Below, one piece after another: positions 21,381 to 33,160 of a stretch of 64,000 bases of DNA. The DNA lies in contig NC_134520.1 of the NCBI RefSeq assembly GCF_027942865.1, positions 35,751,688-35,815,687 of the forward strand, in the 5' to 3' direction. Position 1 is the stretch's first letter, and every line of letters starts with the position of its first letter. This stretch comes from Odontesthes bonariensis. Its lineage: Eukaryota; Chordata; Actinopteri; Atheriniformes; Atherinopsidae. The notes below the pieces were generated by a model that was not told the origin of the DNA, searched no databases, and worked only from the letters and a program-made list of their open reading frames with translations. A program made the translations under genes and the position numbers.

Positions 21381-22075
21381 GGGCCTCATGCAAGAAGCGT
21401 TCGTACGCACAGATTTGTTCTTAAGTCGTGCGTACGAGTGATTTAAGAGAATTTGCGCATTCACCAATCTTTTCGTATTTTACGTTTTCTTTCAGGTACG
21501 AACAGAATTTACGAGTGATCCAGACCTGTCGTAGGAGTTTCCTAAAATAGTCCGCTGTTATTCAAATCAAGTTTGCTTGACTAATGGATTGTATATTTAA
21601 TTACTTTGAAGAAAACATAAATAAATATACATTATACCCCATAATTATGCTGACATTATTCTGTTTGACTTAAATTATGCACAAATTGAAGGTTAATCTG
21701 ACTCTGTATATAACAAGGTTGGTGGGAAGCGTAACCAGCGGCTGACTTTCTGCTTTTGGATGTCTTTGTGCGTCAATCTCTTGAAGAAACCGTGTGGAGA
21801 CAGACGAATGGCTGACATCGCGATTATTCCCAAGGACTGTGCTACTGCAAATATGCAGCTTCCTAGAGCCACGACTCCAGAGAAAAACACGCCGATCAAA
21901 CCCAATTCCAGCATATGTCCAGGTCCTCACCACCCTTGGATTTTTGGCCACTGGAACCTTTCAGAGGGAGATTGGAGACAGATCGGGGGTGTGCCAGTCC
22001 TCTGTGAGTCGTGCGCTCCCCTTGGTCATCAAAGCTCTCATCAGTTTATCAAACAAAATAAATGGCCCCAAACCT
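21381..22075 (+). mobile_element. Harbinger (PIF) element, 5' part with transposase N-terminus
   Basis: It starts with the terminal sequence GGGCCTCATGCAAGAAGCGT. From 21794 the frame reads LFPRTVLLQICSFLEPRLQR and then VLTTLGFLATGTFQREIGDR, SGVCQSSVSRALPLVI. This is the N-terminal helix-turn-helix region of HARBI1/PIF transposases. The catalytic part is missing: an L2 LINE follows at about 22075 without a frame break. Only the N-terminal 90 or so residues survive, so it is inactive. Confidence 0.7.
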
Positions 22076-25000
22076 CAGCCTAGGGCTAACCAGATCATCT
22101 GGAGAAGCCCAAATCCCACAACCAAGGTGAGGACTACAGAAGCGATCGACGCCTCCACACAAAAAGGAATAGACACCATTCTAATCGGGGACTCTATAAC
22201 ACAGCATGTCAGAATGGCAAAGACGGAAAATATAACTTTTTCTGATACATCAGTCAGGGAACTGATAGATATTTTGCCGACCATTCTGTCTACTCATCCA
22301 GATGGCACGAGGATCATTGTCCACACAGGGTCTTTTGATATTCTGAGAAGGAAGACTGGCTCTGAGATCCTGAAGAAGGATTTTTCTCTGTTGTTGGAGA
22401 GACTGTGTCACTATGGAGCACACCGGGTCTCCATTTCTGGACCCATCCCTACTGTGGATAAAGGAATTGAACTTTTCAGCAGACTTCTTGGCCTGAACAC
22501 ATGGTTGTCAAATGCATGCATCGCCCATGGGATTAAGTTCATTGATAACTTTAATATCTTTTGGAACTGTAAGGAGCGTTTCAGAGCTGATGGCGTGCAT
22601 CCCAATCGAACTGGATGCAGATTACTTGGTGCACATTTACGTCATGCTGTTGGGACGGCAAACCCAAACATGACTGTACAGATTAGACTGAAGGACACAG
22701 CAGCGAGGCAAACAACCCCCAGCCCTCCCCCCTCACCAGACCCTTTACTCCACATCACCCAAGGTCTCAAAAGGATGTCTCTATCCCAGCCAGGACTCCA
22801 GCGACCTCCATCAACCGAGAAACGTAGGGCACCCCCCCCTCCTCCTCTTACATCATCTGTCCTGGCAGAGCAGGACACAAGGGGATGTGCAGGGTGTTCA
22901 AGGAGCAGCACAACACCCAGAGTTCAAAACAAAGATAGCACTGTTCAAACCAAAGATACCATGCCATGATGTGTTCAGGGTCCCTGCTATAGAAGTCCGA
23001 CTTCTGACAGCTGTTCTGAGAACAAGCTGGGGCCCAATAGGATTCCTGTTTTAGTTGGTAAAAGAAGGAATCGAAAACAGTCAACCTGCTGGGTGAATTT
23101 ATCTAATCTGTTATCGGTACCACGTACAACTCAGAATACAACAGAGACCAGTGTAAACTCCACAAAGCTAGCCTTACTTAATATTAGATCTCTGTCCAAT
23201 AAGTCACTGTTAGTTAATGACTTCATCATTTCACACAATTTAGATTTTCTTTTTCTGACAGAAACATGGTTAACAGAGAGCACAAGTGCTACTGTTCTTA
23301 ATGAAGCAGCTCCCCCAAACTTTAGTTTTATGGATAAATGCCGAAATGGGAGGAAAGGTGGGGGGGAGGCTGCCTTATTTAAAGATACATTCCAGTGTAA
23401 AGAGATCTCATTTGGTGATTTCACTTCTTTTGAATATCTGAGTTTTATTTTAAAGGGTGTTCCTAAAATCCTGTTCTTAATCATTTACAGATCTCCAGGA
23501 TACTGTGCAAGTTTTATTGATCATTTTTCTGAATTATTGTCTGTTATTTCGACTGATTTTAACCATTTTATCTTGACCGGGGATTTTAACATTCACATGG
23601 ATAATATGACGGATGGTAATGCCAAAGAATTTTCTTCTGTGCTGGACATATTTGGTTTGTGGCAGCATGTAACAGAACCTACCCACCTTCGAGGTCACAT
23701 TCTGGACCTGGTCATTTCTAAAGGTGTTGATATTTCTTCTGTTGTGGTTACTGATTTGGCCTTGTCTGACCATTTTTGTATTTTATTTGATTTACATATT
23801 ACTCAGAATGTTCAAACAACCAGCTTCTCAGTTAAGAAGAGGAACATCAACGAGAAAACAAGTGCTCAGTTTAGGGAGGCCATAGTTATGTTACCAACAA
23901 TGAGCGCAGAGTCGGTTGAAGGAATGCTGGATCATTTTAACTTGAAAATTTTTAATGTAATGGAAGCTGTTGCACCGATAAGAATCAAGAGCACCTTGAT
24001 CAAACAGAAAACCCCATGGAGAAACACCACTACGGTCAAAAATCTGAAAAGAGAATGCAGGAAAGCTGAACGTAAATGGAGGAAAACAAAGCTTCAGATT
24101 CACTATGAGCTGTACAAAGAAAGCCTGCGTAGTTATAACAATGAGCTGTGCAAGGCCAGACAGCTGCATTTATCTGAAATGATTAATAAGAATGTCTACA
24201 ATTCTCGAACTCTGTTTGCTATGGTTGAAAAACTCACAAATCCTCCTAAACAGTCAAACCCAGACCTCCTCTCCACTGAGAAATGCAACGAATTTGCCCA
24301 CTTTTTTAGCCAAAAAATCAAAACAATTAGACAAAACATTAACGCAACACAGACAAAAAAGAAAACTAATCTGTGTCTAAAACCTAGAAATAACTCTGAT
24401 GTTATGTCACAATTTAATGTTGTTAATTTAAAAATCCTAGAGGAAACAGTTCGGCAGCTGAAATCAACAACTTGTTCTCTGGACATAATACCATCCGACT
24501 TTTTAAAAACTGTTTTTACTTCAGTAGAAAGTGATCTCCTACAAATAGTTAACAGCTCACTGGCATCAGGCATTTTTCCCAAGTCACTAAAGACAGCTGC
24601 CATTAAGCCACTCCTAAAGAAGAGAACTCTAGACGCCTCTATGATGAACAACTACAGACCTGTCTCTAATCTCTCTTTTATATCCAAGATTATTGAGAAA
24701 GTTGTATTTAACCAGCTCAACGACTTTCTGAATGAAAGTGGAAGTCTTGATAAGTTTCAATCAGGCTTCAGACGTCATCACAGCACTGAAACAGCTCTGG
24801 TCAAAGTGTTAAACGACATTAGGTTGAATACTGATTCGGGTAATGTTTCAGTCCTGGTTCTGTTGGACCTCAGCGCTGCGTTTGATACTGTAGATCACAG
24901 AATCCTGTTACACAGGCTGGAAAACTGGGTTGGACTTTCTGGAGCGGTCCTTAACTGGTTCAGGTCCTACTTAGAAGGCCGGAGTTATTTTGTTACTATT

Positions 25001-25137
25001 GGCAGCTATGAATCTGAGCGAGTGGCCATGACTTGTGGAGTCCCCCAGGGGTCAATTCTTGGACCTCTTCTGTTTAACTTGTATATGCTCCCTTTGGGTC
25101 AGATATTGCAGAATTTTAACATCAATTATCACAGTTA
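22076..25137 (+). mobile_element. L2-type LINE with ORF1 (esterase) and ORF2 (EN-RT), 3'-truncated
   Basis: ORF1 (to 22969) has an SGNH-esterase signature: DTILIGDSITQHV and RADGVHPNRTGCRLLG, followed by a Pro/Ser-rich tail. ORF2 (23093-25177, 694 codons) has endonuclease motifs ([36 protein letters not shown]). It also has reverse-transcriptase motifs A ([15 protein letters not shown]) and B ([20 protein letters not shown]). The frame leaves the family just before the catalytic YADD box (SYVGALFF replaces it), so the element lacks motif C, the thumb and the 3' UTR. Both frames are otherwise open, implying fairly recent insertion. Loss of the 3' end rather than the 5' end is unusual for a LINE. 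Confidence 0.85.
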
Positions 25138-25179
25138 TGTTGGCGCGCTCTTTTTCGACTTAAAAAGCCCAAAATGAGA

Positions 25180-26097
25180 ATAATCTCATTTCCTCCTGTT
25201 CAGATGTGTACAGAGAAACCGTTGCTACAGATTACATCCATGTTTCCTGCACAGGCAGATGAAGTCATGACCGATGGAAGGGCGAATGAAGGTCACTGTT
25301 CTCAAAAGCAGAAGGTCCGCATTTCCAGTAGGTCAGTTTATGTAGTTTTTTTTATGAGATGGGGTGACGGGAATGATTGAGAATCGTTCACTTGCATCAG
25401 TTTAGTGTTTTATTCACATTCTCTGTTTGGAGCTGACCAAGATGTTGAAGCCAAAATTATTCTATTTGGGATGTCGGATGATGAGAAGTCGTGTTGATGC
25501 TGAAACGCTGTATAGTGGCTCCTCATGCATACTGATAAAGAACTGATAAAGAACTGATTAAAGTTAAGCTAACTGTATTGAAAAGTCAGATGTTACAATT
25601 AGTGAAAATACAGAACATTAAGGTAATACAATACAATGCCAGGGGGTCATATTATACAAAACGGTGATAAATTAGTTCATAAAAATGTTGTATAAAGTGC
25701 ACAGCTCTCACGTTTGTGACATGTTCGTTTGTTTCTGTTTGTCTGGCGGTGTTGTCCTTCCGGTTCAAAGGTCGGACCACCGGTCCAATCAGCGACGATT
25801 CATATCAAATCACACTGTCCCTTTTTTTCCCCCAGAAAATAATGTAAGTGTATCGAATCGTATTGTGAGATTAGTGTATTGCTACAGCCCTAATCTCCAC
25901 CATTCAGTATGTAACAGCTGTAAGAACTCCTACCATAATTATAGTAATTCTGCTGTTAATTTTTTTAAAAGAAACTTCTGCAGGACAAGAAAAATAGCTC
26001 AATATTTGAAACCAAAGTGCTATTTATTCCTTAGTTATTGCTCTTTGTTTTTCCCCAGCTTTAAAGATATTTAGTTGTTTTGCGCAAAGCAAATCAA
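25180..26097. other. No gene recognised
   Basis: AT-rich sequence after the L2 break. ATCGAATCGTATTGTGAGAT near 25855 resembles a hAT-type MITE end. Nothing else is nameable. Confidence 0.3.
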
Positions 26098-26160
26098 ACA
26101 ACAATAGAAATAGAAACAGAAAGCCTTTATTGTCATTGAATGACTTGCATGCAATAAAAT
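26098..26160 (-). mobile_element. LINE tail scrap (RTE-like)
   Basis: On the - strand it reads ...TTGCATGCAAGTCATTCAAT then GACAATAAAGGCTTTCTG, a typical end of fish RTE-type LINE copies. Very short. Confidence 0.4.
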
Positions 26161-26267
26161 CAGTGGTTCTCAAACTGTTTTCATCAGCTACCACTTTATA
26201 AAGTGTTTATACATTCTGAGTAACATTTAACAGGTTTAAATAAGTAGTAAACTTGTAAAGACTCGAT

Positions 26268-26390
26268 GTAATGAGCCCTAATCCAGAGTCCAGCATGTTT
26301 GGAACAAACCTGTCCAGGAAAACAGTCAATGTCCTCTCAGTAAAGCATCGAGGTGGGAGTGTGATGGTATGGGGTCACACTTAAAGGTGA
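26268..26390 (+). mobile_element. Tc1-like transposase fragment
   Basis: The + strand reads SVKHRGGSVMVWGH, the conserved central motif of Tc1 transposases (usually KHGGGSVMVWGC), preceded by degraded sequence. No inverted repeats found. Confidence 0.65.
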
Positions 26391-26399
26391 CATATTGTG

Positions 26400-27257
26400 T
26401 AAAACTTCCTTCTTCCTGTTCCTGGGAGCATATGTCAGGGCATCTGACGTCACCAGGAAGTGTAAAACACAACCCTGGGAATTATTTAGTTCCCCTTTTT
26501 GTTTGAAAGTTCCTCATTTAACGAAACGTTCTGATTTTCATTTCTAAAGTACGGCACTCCTTAAGTCAACTCCTCCTCCTCTGCTAAGAGGAGCTAACAG
26601 CTTAGCTTATGAAGGTGACGTACACCAGCTTCTAAGGAGTTATTGCTGTTCCTTTCTGAAAGATGAACATCATTGTTCCCACATTACTTTGTTAGCTGAA
26701 CGGTTCCGTTCTGTAACTCATCAACCTGCAGCTGTGTGGATAAGGTGTGTTTCCAACACAACAGCGGTCCTCTCCTCACTCTCTGTGTGCTAACGTTACA
26801 TTATCGGCATGTTTCTGATAAAGATGGAGGTCTCCCAGTACAACTGTTTAATGAGCTTAATATGTCCAAAGTGTTTAAACGCAGTAATTAACGGTACACA
26901 TGCATTACTACAAGTTACGCTGTGTACATCTCCGGCTTGGTCCATCACTGTTGATGAGGAAGCATTGTTTGCTAGCATCTGCTGCAAGCTTACAGCTACA
27001 TGCTAAACTGTTTCCCTCTGGGGTCAACAGAGGAACTATCTGTATCTGTATGTACAGCTGGTGAGGTAGAGCCTGCTGTGGGCTTAACTGAAAAATAAAT
27101 GATTAATTCAATGACCTTTTGATTCTGTAAATGCTTACAGAACTGAGATTACCAAGAAAACTGAGTTCCTTTTTCTCTGATGTCTCAGTTTTTTGTTCTG
27201 TAAAACTGCTTTTCTGTCACTTTCATTGTGTCTGCGTAGTTGTGGTGGTCTGACACA
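26400..27257. other. No gene recognised
   Basis: It contains GCTAACAGCTTAGCT-type phrases and short frames but nothing I can assign. Confidence 0.3.
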
Positions 27258-27457
27258 TTAGGGGAGTGTCCGCTTCCATTCATGGCTACAAATGAGTGAA
27301 GAAACCCTGTTTGTGTATTTGCACACAACTGTACAATGATTGAGATGTATCAAGAGAACCATCCATACACACAGATGTATAAATCTGGTGGAAAGAATGC
27401 CTTTGTCTGTCCCTACAGAGACAATACAGCCTCTGAATAAGGCATTAGTATTTAGCT

Positions 27458-27763
27458 TTATTTTAAATGTGCTGCCATATGAATGAAAGTGCCATAACAT
27501 TTGTTGTGCAAACACACTTTTAACATCAGCATCTTTCTGTAGTTTTTATGTAGAAGCCTCGCTCCACTGTCTGTTTCCTTGAATGACTTGCTGCTATCAG
27601 TTGTGTGTTTTGCCTTTAAGTGATATTTTAGACTGGAACTACTACGCTGAGAAGACAATTCAACTTGGCAGTGTTTACAGATGACTTTGGTTCTGTCGAC
27701 TCCGCCGTCTGGAAGAACTTTAACATGAAAATGGCCGAGTAAAAGTTCCGTACCCTTCTCCAT
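27458..27763 (-). mobile_element. hAT-type BED zinc-finger exon (ZBED-like), fragment
   Basis: 101 codons including TKVICKHCQVELSSQRSSSS then LKYHLKAKHTTD. This is a BED finger with a CxxC pair and HxxxxH, as found at the N-terminus of fish hAT transposases. The frame then runs into non-homologous sequence and the catalytic region is not present downstream. A hAT-type terminal sequence lies upstream at 28066-28160, so both probably belong to one damaged element with a SINE inserted between them. Confidence 0.6.
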
Positions 27764-27885
27764 GTTTGGTGGATCCGCCGATTACTTTCTTTTCCTGTTC
27801 CACAGCAGACAGCAACAGACTTTTACAAAATAAAAGCCTGTGAGCAACAGACTTTTACAATAATAAAATAAATAATAAAACAGGG

Positions 27886-28065
27886 GCGGTCCGTGGCGTA
27901 GTGGGTTGAGCAGGGGCCCCATGTACAGAGGCTATAGTCCTCGCTGCAGCTGGCCCCGGTTCGAGTCCCACATCGGACGGCCCTGTGCTGCATGTCGTTC
28001 CCCCTCTCTCTGAACTTTCCTATCCATTAAAGGCACAAAAAACCCCCAAAATGTTTTTTTTTTAA
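27886..28065 (+). mobile_element. tRNA-derived SINE
   Basis: The A-box-like GTGGCGTAGTGGGTTGAG and B-box GGTTCGAGTCCCAC are about 45 bp apart. A tRNA-unrelated body (GCATGTCGTTCCCCCTCTCT) and an A-rich end follow. It is not a functional tRNA: I find no complete cloverleaf. Confidence 0.7.
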
Positions 28066-28160
28066 GAATTGTTTAAAAAAAAAAAAACATGCGTTAATGC
28101 GCAATAAAATATTTATCGGCGTTAAATAATTAATGCGTTAACGCGATAATAACCGATGAC
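28066..28160. mobile_element. hAT-like end fragment
   Basis: ATGCGTTAATGCGCAATAAA and GCGTTAACGCGATAATAAC phrases match 20845-20920. Confidence 0.5.
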
Positions 28161-28355
28161 GTCATCCCAGTTGACGTGTGTGTAGAAATCCCCCCGATAA
28201 CAACAACATGGCAGCTCTGAGCAAACAGTGCAACAGTACGGGTTCATTCATTCATTTGTTTTTCACCAAACTGTTATCGGTGAGTAGATGAATGTATTTT
28301 ATGCCAGAAATAAGGTCCAGGTTTACAAAAACAAACTTCCCCTTTAAGGGGTGAG

Positions 28356-28598
28356 TCAGTGCCTCAAGTGGAGAAGTTTAAGTGTGTCAGGGTCCACAAG
28401 TAGGGGAGGAAAGAGCGGGAGATTGGATGTAATGTGGCTGTTGTTGCAGTCTACCATAAGGAGAGAGAGAAGGCGATCTATGTTCACCTCACTTAGAAGC
28501 TGTGGATAGTGACGAATGAGATCACAAATACAAGCAGTGGAAATTTGCTTCCTCCAAAAGGTCGTTACATACGTGTTTTTATCGTGGCTGCCTCGCAT
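28356..28598 (-). other. Unassigned open frame, 80 codons
   Basis: It reads STACICDLIRHYPQLLSEVN then IDRLLSLLMVDCNNSH and ends LKLLHLRH. The composition looks protein-like and Leu-rich, but I recognise no family and see no partner exons. It may be a transposon scrap. Confidence 0.25.
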
Positions 28599-29079
28599 AT
28601 CCTGTGTTCATTTTCTGCATCGGTCGCACCGATCCTCAAAAATTAATGTTATGTGTCAGCAAGCTGCAACATATGGGTGACCAATGGGGCAAATTTTTTA
28701 ATGTTTCAGTGTTTTTTTTGTCAATTTCTTGCACCTTTCGTGCTTTGGGGCCTCTAATACCATCTGCAACACCACCCGTTTAGCTTTTTCAGTGGAGGTC
28801 TTAAGATCCACAAAATGCTAACCTCTTCTATTGATGCCATGTTCACCGTTTATTAGAGCGCTCGTGCTTATATTCTGTGAATCCAGCTGCACCTTCCAGC
28901 CTGAGGGATCAGGTGCGCCCCCTTGTGGAAACCTGTGGGAACAAGCGTACCACACAGGCAGGTTTATGAGCTGTCTGTGTTTTCAGTTTCATAACTGAGA
29001 AGTTTGGAGTAGAGTCGCTGCTCATCTGCATAAAAATGAGCCAGCTGAGTTGGTTTAGGGATCTGGTCAGGTTTCCTTC

Positions 29080-29260
29080 CAAATAAAGAGGTGTTTCGGA
29101 CATGCCCGACGGGGAGGAGACCTAAGGGGAGACCCAGAACCCGCCGATGAGACTATCTCGAAGACTCGCGGTACCCCTGGAAGAGCTGGAGGAGGTGGCT
29201 GGGGAGAGCCACGACCTGGCTAACCAACAGAAAAGGGATGGGTGGCTGTTGGAAGTCTGA
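29080..29260 (+). mobile_element. LINE C-terminal scrap
   Basis: GAGGTGTTTCGGACATGCCC, then GGGGAGACCCAGAACCCGCC and CTGGAGGAGGTGGCTGGGGA. This is the common C-terminal coding end of a fish non-LTR retrotransposon, here with stops. Confidence 0.55.
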
Positions 29261-29389
29261 AGTTTAGGAACACTTGGGATACATGTTACAGTTTATTAAT
29301 AAGTGGATCAGATTCTGTTGCGCAGGGAAGGTCAACTCGGTCCCCCTGATTTAACTGAATCTTCTTAACTCCATTTCTAACTTACACCT

Positions 29390-29600
29390 AGACAAGGCAA
29401 GGCTATTTTATTTGTAGAGCACAATTTGTACACAAAGTAATTCAAAGTGCTTTACAGCTACATAAAATCACAAGAAGGCAATAAAATCATTAAAAAAAAC
29501 CATAAAAAATAATCATTAATTAATTAATTTAAAAGTAAAGAGTGCATATAAAATACTTTCAGGTGTCATATGCACAGCTATATGAACCTACAGGCTCAAA
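29390..29600 (-). mobile_element. L2-like LINE tail
   Basis: GACAAGGCAAGGCTATTTTA, AAAGTGCTTTACAGC and GAAAGTATTTTATATGCAC-type phrases are the reverse complement of the same tail at 53622-53850. Confidence 0.65.
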
Positions 29601-31300
29601 TAAATTCAGAACACATGGTTCATTTTCAGTCTCGCTTTATTCATCTTCCCTCAGTTGTTTCCAGCGATTCGAATCATCAGGTTAACTTTAATCATCTTTA
29701 TAAGCAGATTGTTATTTTTAAATTTAAATATATTCCAGCACTGTAAATATGATCTTTACTGAGGCTCTGAAGCAGCCTGATATCTTCAGCCTTAATGGAC
29801 AGCGTTTGCAGAAAAACCGGCACTGAACACTTGAGTTCAAACTCTGAATGCACTTGTTTTAAATTCCCCGATGCTGATGGAACTGAACCAAAACTAAATG
29901 TGCTGACAAAGAAGAATCCAAAGACGAGCAGCACTGCATCAGAAGAGCCAAAAACATTTAGACTAAATATATCATCGGGTGATGTCCACATGAACTTAAA
30001 AACAAACCACATGCATGTAGAACTCTACCACCTTAAAATCCCACCCAATATACACTGAGTAAGACTTCGTGATTGTACCGCTGCTGGTCCAAATACTCTG
30101 GAAATTATGGGCTGCATTATTATCTCTTTACTAGATTAGATTCCTCTTTATTATCATTGCACAGCGAAATGCAGTTTAGTTCTTCTTTGCACTTCTTTAA
30201 ACTTTCTTTTTATTAATGTTTTCCATTGATGCATTTATGGGCCTTTCCCTTTCAGAAAGCTGTATTCAAGTGAATCAGACAGATGTGTTGAACTTCTTGC
30301 TGCTCAATACACATTTGAATTTAAAAAAAAAAAGTAAAAATGACAGTAGAAAATAATTCCTGCAGACTTCCCTCGTTGTTTCTCTTGTTTTGTCTTTTTT
30401 CCTCCAAGTTTAGTTTCCTGCCAGTAACCACTGCTGTGTGGAATGGTGCCACAGCGCCACCTGCTGGCCTCATGATGTTCACCAGTTCATTTAAAAGAAG
30501 CAGCTGAAAACGAGTCTGAAGAGCCACTCAAAAAACTTTGTTTATGCATTTAGCAGTCGCCAAAGTGAAAATGGATTTTAAAAAGTTTGCTTCACATTTT
30601 TTTTGCCAGCTGGATGGAAACAGCCAACATTTAAAGGCTTCAATGGAAAACATTAAAAAAAAGAAAGTTTAAAGACTTAAAAGAAAGAAAAAAATTGAAC
30701 AAAATGCAAATTGTTCAATAATTTTTCAAAACGCATGAACCAGCTTTGGGAGGAAACTTGGGCGGTGATGCTCTTCAGCTGATTCAGAGCGCATACGAAA
30801 GGTTTTGGGTTATAGGTTTTGAGATATCACCCATACTGTCAAACATGCAGAATAAAGTTATTCTCCATTTTCTCTAATATATGAAAGAATGAGGCCAGGT
30901 TCACACCACAAACTGTTTTATGTAGTGCATGTTTTATTGAACTCAAGAAGTTGCTCAGCAGTAATTTGACAACAGTAACATGCAACTGCTAAAATGAACA
31001 GAAAATAGTGCATTCTCATTAATCATCACAAAAACTAGTGCGAAAGGTGTACCGTTGCTGATACGAGGTCAATGTAATGGCCGGCGTAAGTTTTTACCAT
31101 TATCTTTTGCCTCGAACTGCTTGCTGAACACTTAATTCACATGTGAAAAATAAGCACCACATGCACGCTGTTCCTGGCGAGAACCTGGCATTAGCACAAC
31201 TGATTGCTCCAAAAAGGAGTATAAAAATTGGAAATGACTGTTCATTTGTGAAAGTGTGAATGAAAAACAGTTGGGATCTACGGATGTAGCGCACCAACAC
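29601..31300. other. No gene recognised
   Basis: Intergenic sequence downstream of zinc-finger gene B. The 87- and 104-codon frames near 29700-30060 overlap on opposite strands and show no domain. AT-rich with A runs at 30319-30330 and 30650-30700. Confidence 0.3.
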
Positions 31301-32361
31301 CTACGACTTATTTTTTGTGTGGATTCTAATGTGTCTTTTCAGAGTTGCAAGATGTTTGAATCTTTTCTCGCAGAATGTGCAAGGGTAAGGTGTCTCACCT
31401 GTGTGCGTTCTGATGTGGGCAGTTAGATGCTGATTTTGAGTGAAACTTCGACCACAAGTCTCACAACGATACAGCTTCTCGCCAGTGTGGATTCTCATGT
31501 GGACTAATAAGCCGTAATTTCTTCTGAAACTTTTATCACACATTTCACAAAAGTATGGCTTCACATCTGAGTGACATTTCAGGTGGGCGATCAAATGAGC
31601 CTTCTGAGTGAAACTTTTACCGCATATTTTGCAATGATACGGCTTCACACCAGTATGGATTCTCATGTGAATCGATAAACTATTACTACATCTGAAACAT
31701 TTACCACAAGTTTTGCAACAATATGGTTTCTCACCTGTGTGGACTCTTACATGCGCCTGCAAAGAAAAGTTTTTTATGAAACTTTTCCCACATATTTGGC
31801 AAGAAAACGGCTTCTCGCCTGTGTGGACTCTTGCATGCACCTGCAGCGAAAAGTTTCTTATGAAACTTTTCCCACATATTTTGCAAGAAAACGGCTTGTC
31901 GCCTGTGTGGATTCTGCGATGTTTCCTCAGTTGACTCTGATACCTAAATTCTTTCCCACAAAATTCACATTTTAATGAAGTTTCACTCGTGTCAGTATTA
32001 AACTGGCCCTCTAACAAGTGAGAAGTGTCTACATTGTTTCTGAGTTTTCTTTGTCTGCAATGTCTTTTCTTTGGCTTGGACTCTGTGGTTCCTTTATGAT
32101 CTTGGGAGAAGAGCTGGTCAATGTTTGGTGTTGGATTACTGTGGTGACTTTCCTCATAAACAGGAGTCACCATGAAAGTGTCGGCCTCCTGCTTCATTAC
32201 AAGCTGCTCTATATCCGGACTGGTGTAGAGCTCCTCCTGTTCCTCTTTAATCTGTGGAAGTTCTGGTTCCCCCTGGTCCAGACTGGAGATCCTCTCTTGT
32301 TTATCAAGCTCCTGATAAGCTAGAAACTCCTCCTCCTTACAGATATAATGCAATGGGAGGT
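31301..32361 (-). CDS. Zinc-finger gene B, exon 2: acidic linker plus eight C2H2 fingers
   Basis: The acceptor TTGTTTACAG|ACC joins in phase 1 to a leader exon; the nearest in the right orientation is at 37882-38053, giving about 410 residues. The linker carries SSLDQGEPELPQIKEEQEEL, the acidic signature of this family. Eight fingers follow (CEFC, CKIC, CQIC, CKTC, CKIC, CEMC, CETC, CTFC), all with two Cys and two His at normal spacing. Fingers 2 and 3 are near duplicates (KSFIRNFSLQVHARVHTGEK against KSFIKNFSLQAHVRVHTGEK), a sign of internal finger duplication. It ends IHTKNKS. Nuclear DNA binding is expected; the target is unknown. Confidence 0.88.
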
Positions 32362-32639
32362 CTGTAAACAAAAAAAACACACAAGGAGAGGGTTACTAAT
32401 TTGCAGATAGAGAAAGATGGATCAAGAAAACGATGTTCAAGTTTAAAACACTAGCAGAACTCGACAGTGTGAGCATGGTGTCTAACACCCACAATAGGTT
32501 TTTAATTATAAAACACATAAAGTTAAGCTTGTTTGCATTCTGGTGACTTTTAATTCAGAACCACCGTGTCTTGTTTTGAGGGCTTACTATCCACAGAACT
32601 ACGGTTGTGATGAGAAAATTAACTCCAGAGAGACTTCCA

Positions 32640-33160
32640 GAGGCAAAGCAGGTTTATTTCTACAGCACAATTCAACAACAAGGTGATTCAAAGTGCTTTA
32701 CGGATACATTAAAACAGTAGAAATAAAAAGCATGATTTACATTTTAAACAAAAAAGAAAGAACTAAGAACAATAAATAAAATCAGGAGTTAAAATGTGAT
32801 TAAGTTTTGAAACTCAAGCTTCAGATTTGGAGCTTTATTCTCCAGACATGGAGAAGCTGCATTCAGCTTCTAGGCTCCACAAACAAACAAACTCCCAGAA
32901 AGCCTCAGATCAGCTGGAACACTCAGTGTGTTTAAGTCCAGGCTGAAGACACACCTATTTTCAGCTGCGTTTGAATAAAGCTCCAAATCTGAAGCTTGAG
33001 TTTCAAAACTTAATCATATTTGAACTCCTGATTGTATCTTTTGTTCTTATTTCTTTCTTTTTTGTTTAAAATTTAAATTGTGCTTTTTATTTCTACTGTT
33101 TTAATGTCAAAGCACTTTGAATCGCCCTGTAGTTGAATTGTGCCGTACAGATAAACTTGC
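32640..33160. mobile_element. Foldback pair of L2-like LINE tails
   Basis: 32640-32845 is one tail on the - strand and 32965-33160 the same tail on the + strand. For example AAGCTTCAGATTTGGAGCTT at 32818 pairs with AAGCTCCAAATCTGAAGCTT at 32980. A 120-bp piece of the LINE's last coding region lies between. No intact frame. Confidence 0.65.

Noticed and set aside
27900-27980. A tRNA gene
   Set aside because: Only A- and B-box-like sequences are present, with a SINE body and tail; no complete cloverleaf. The same applies to 44905-45000.
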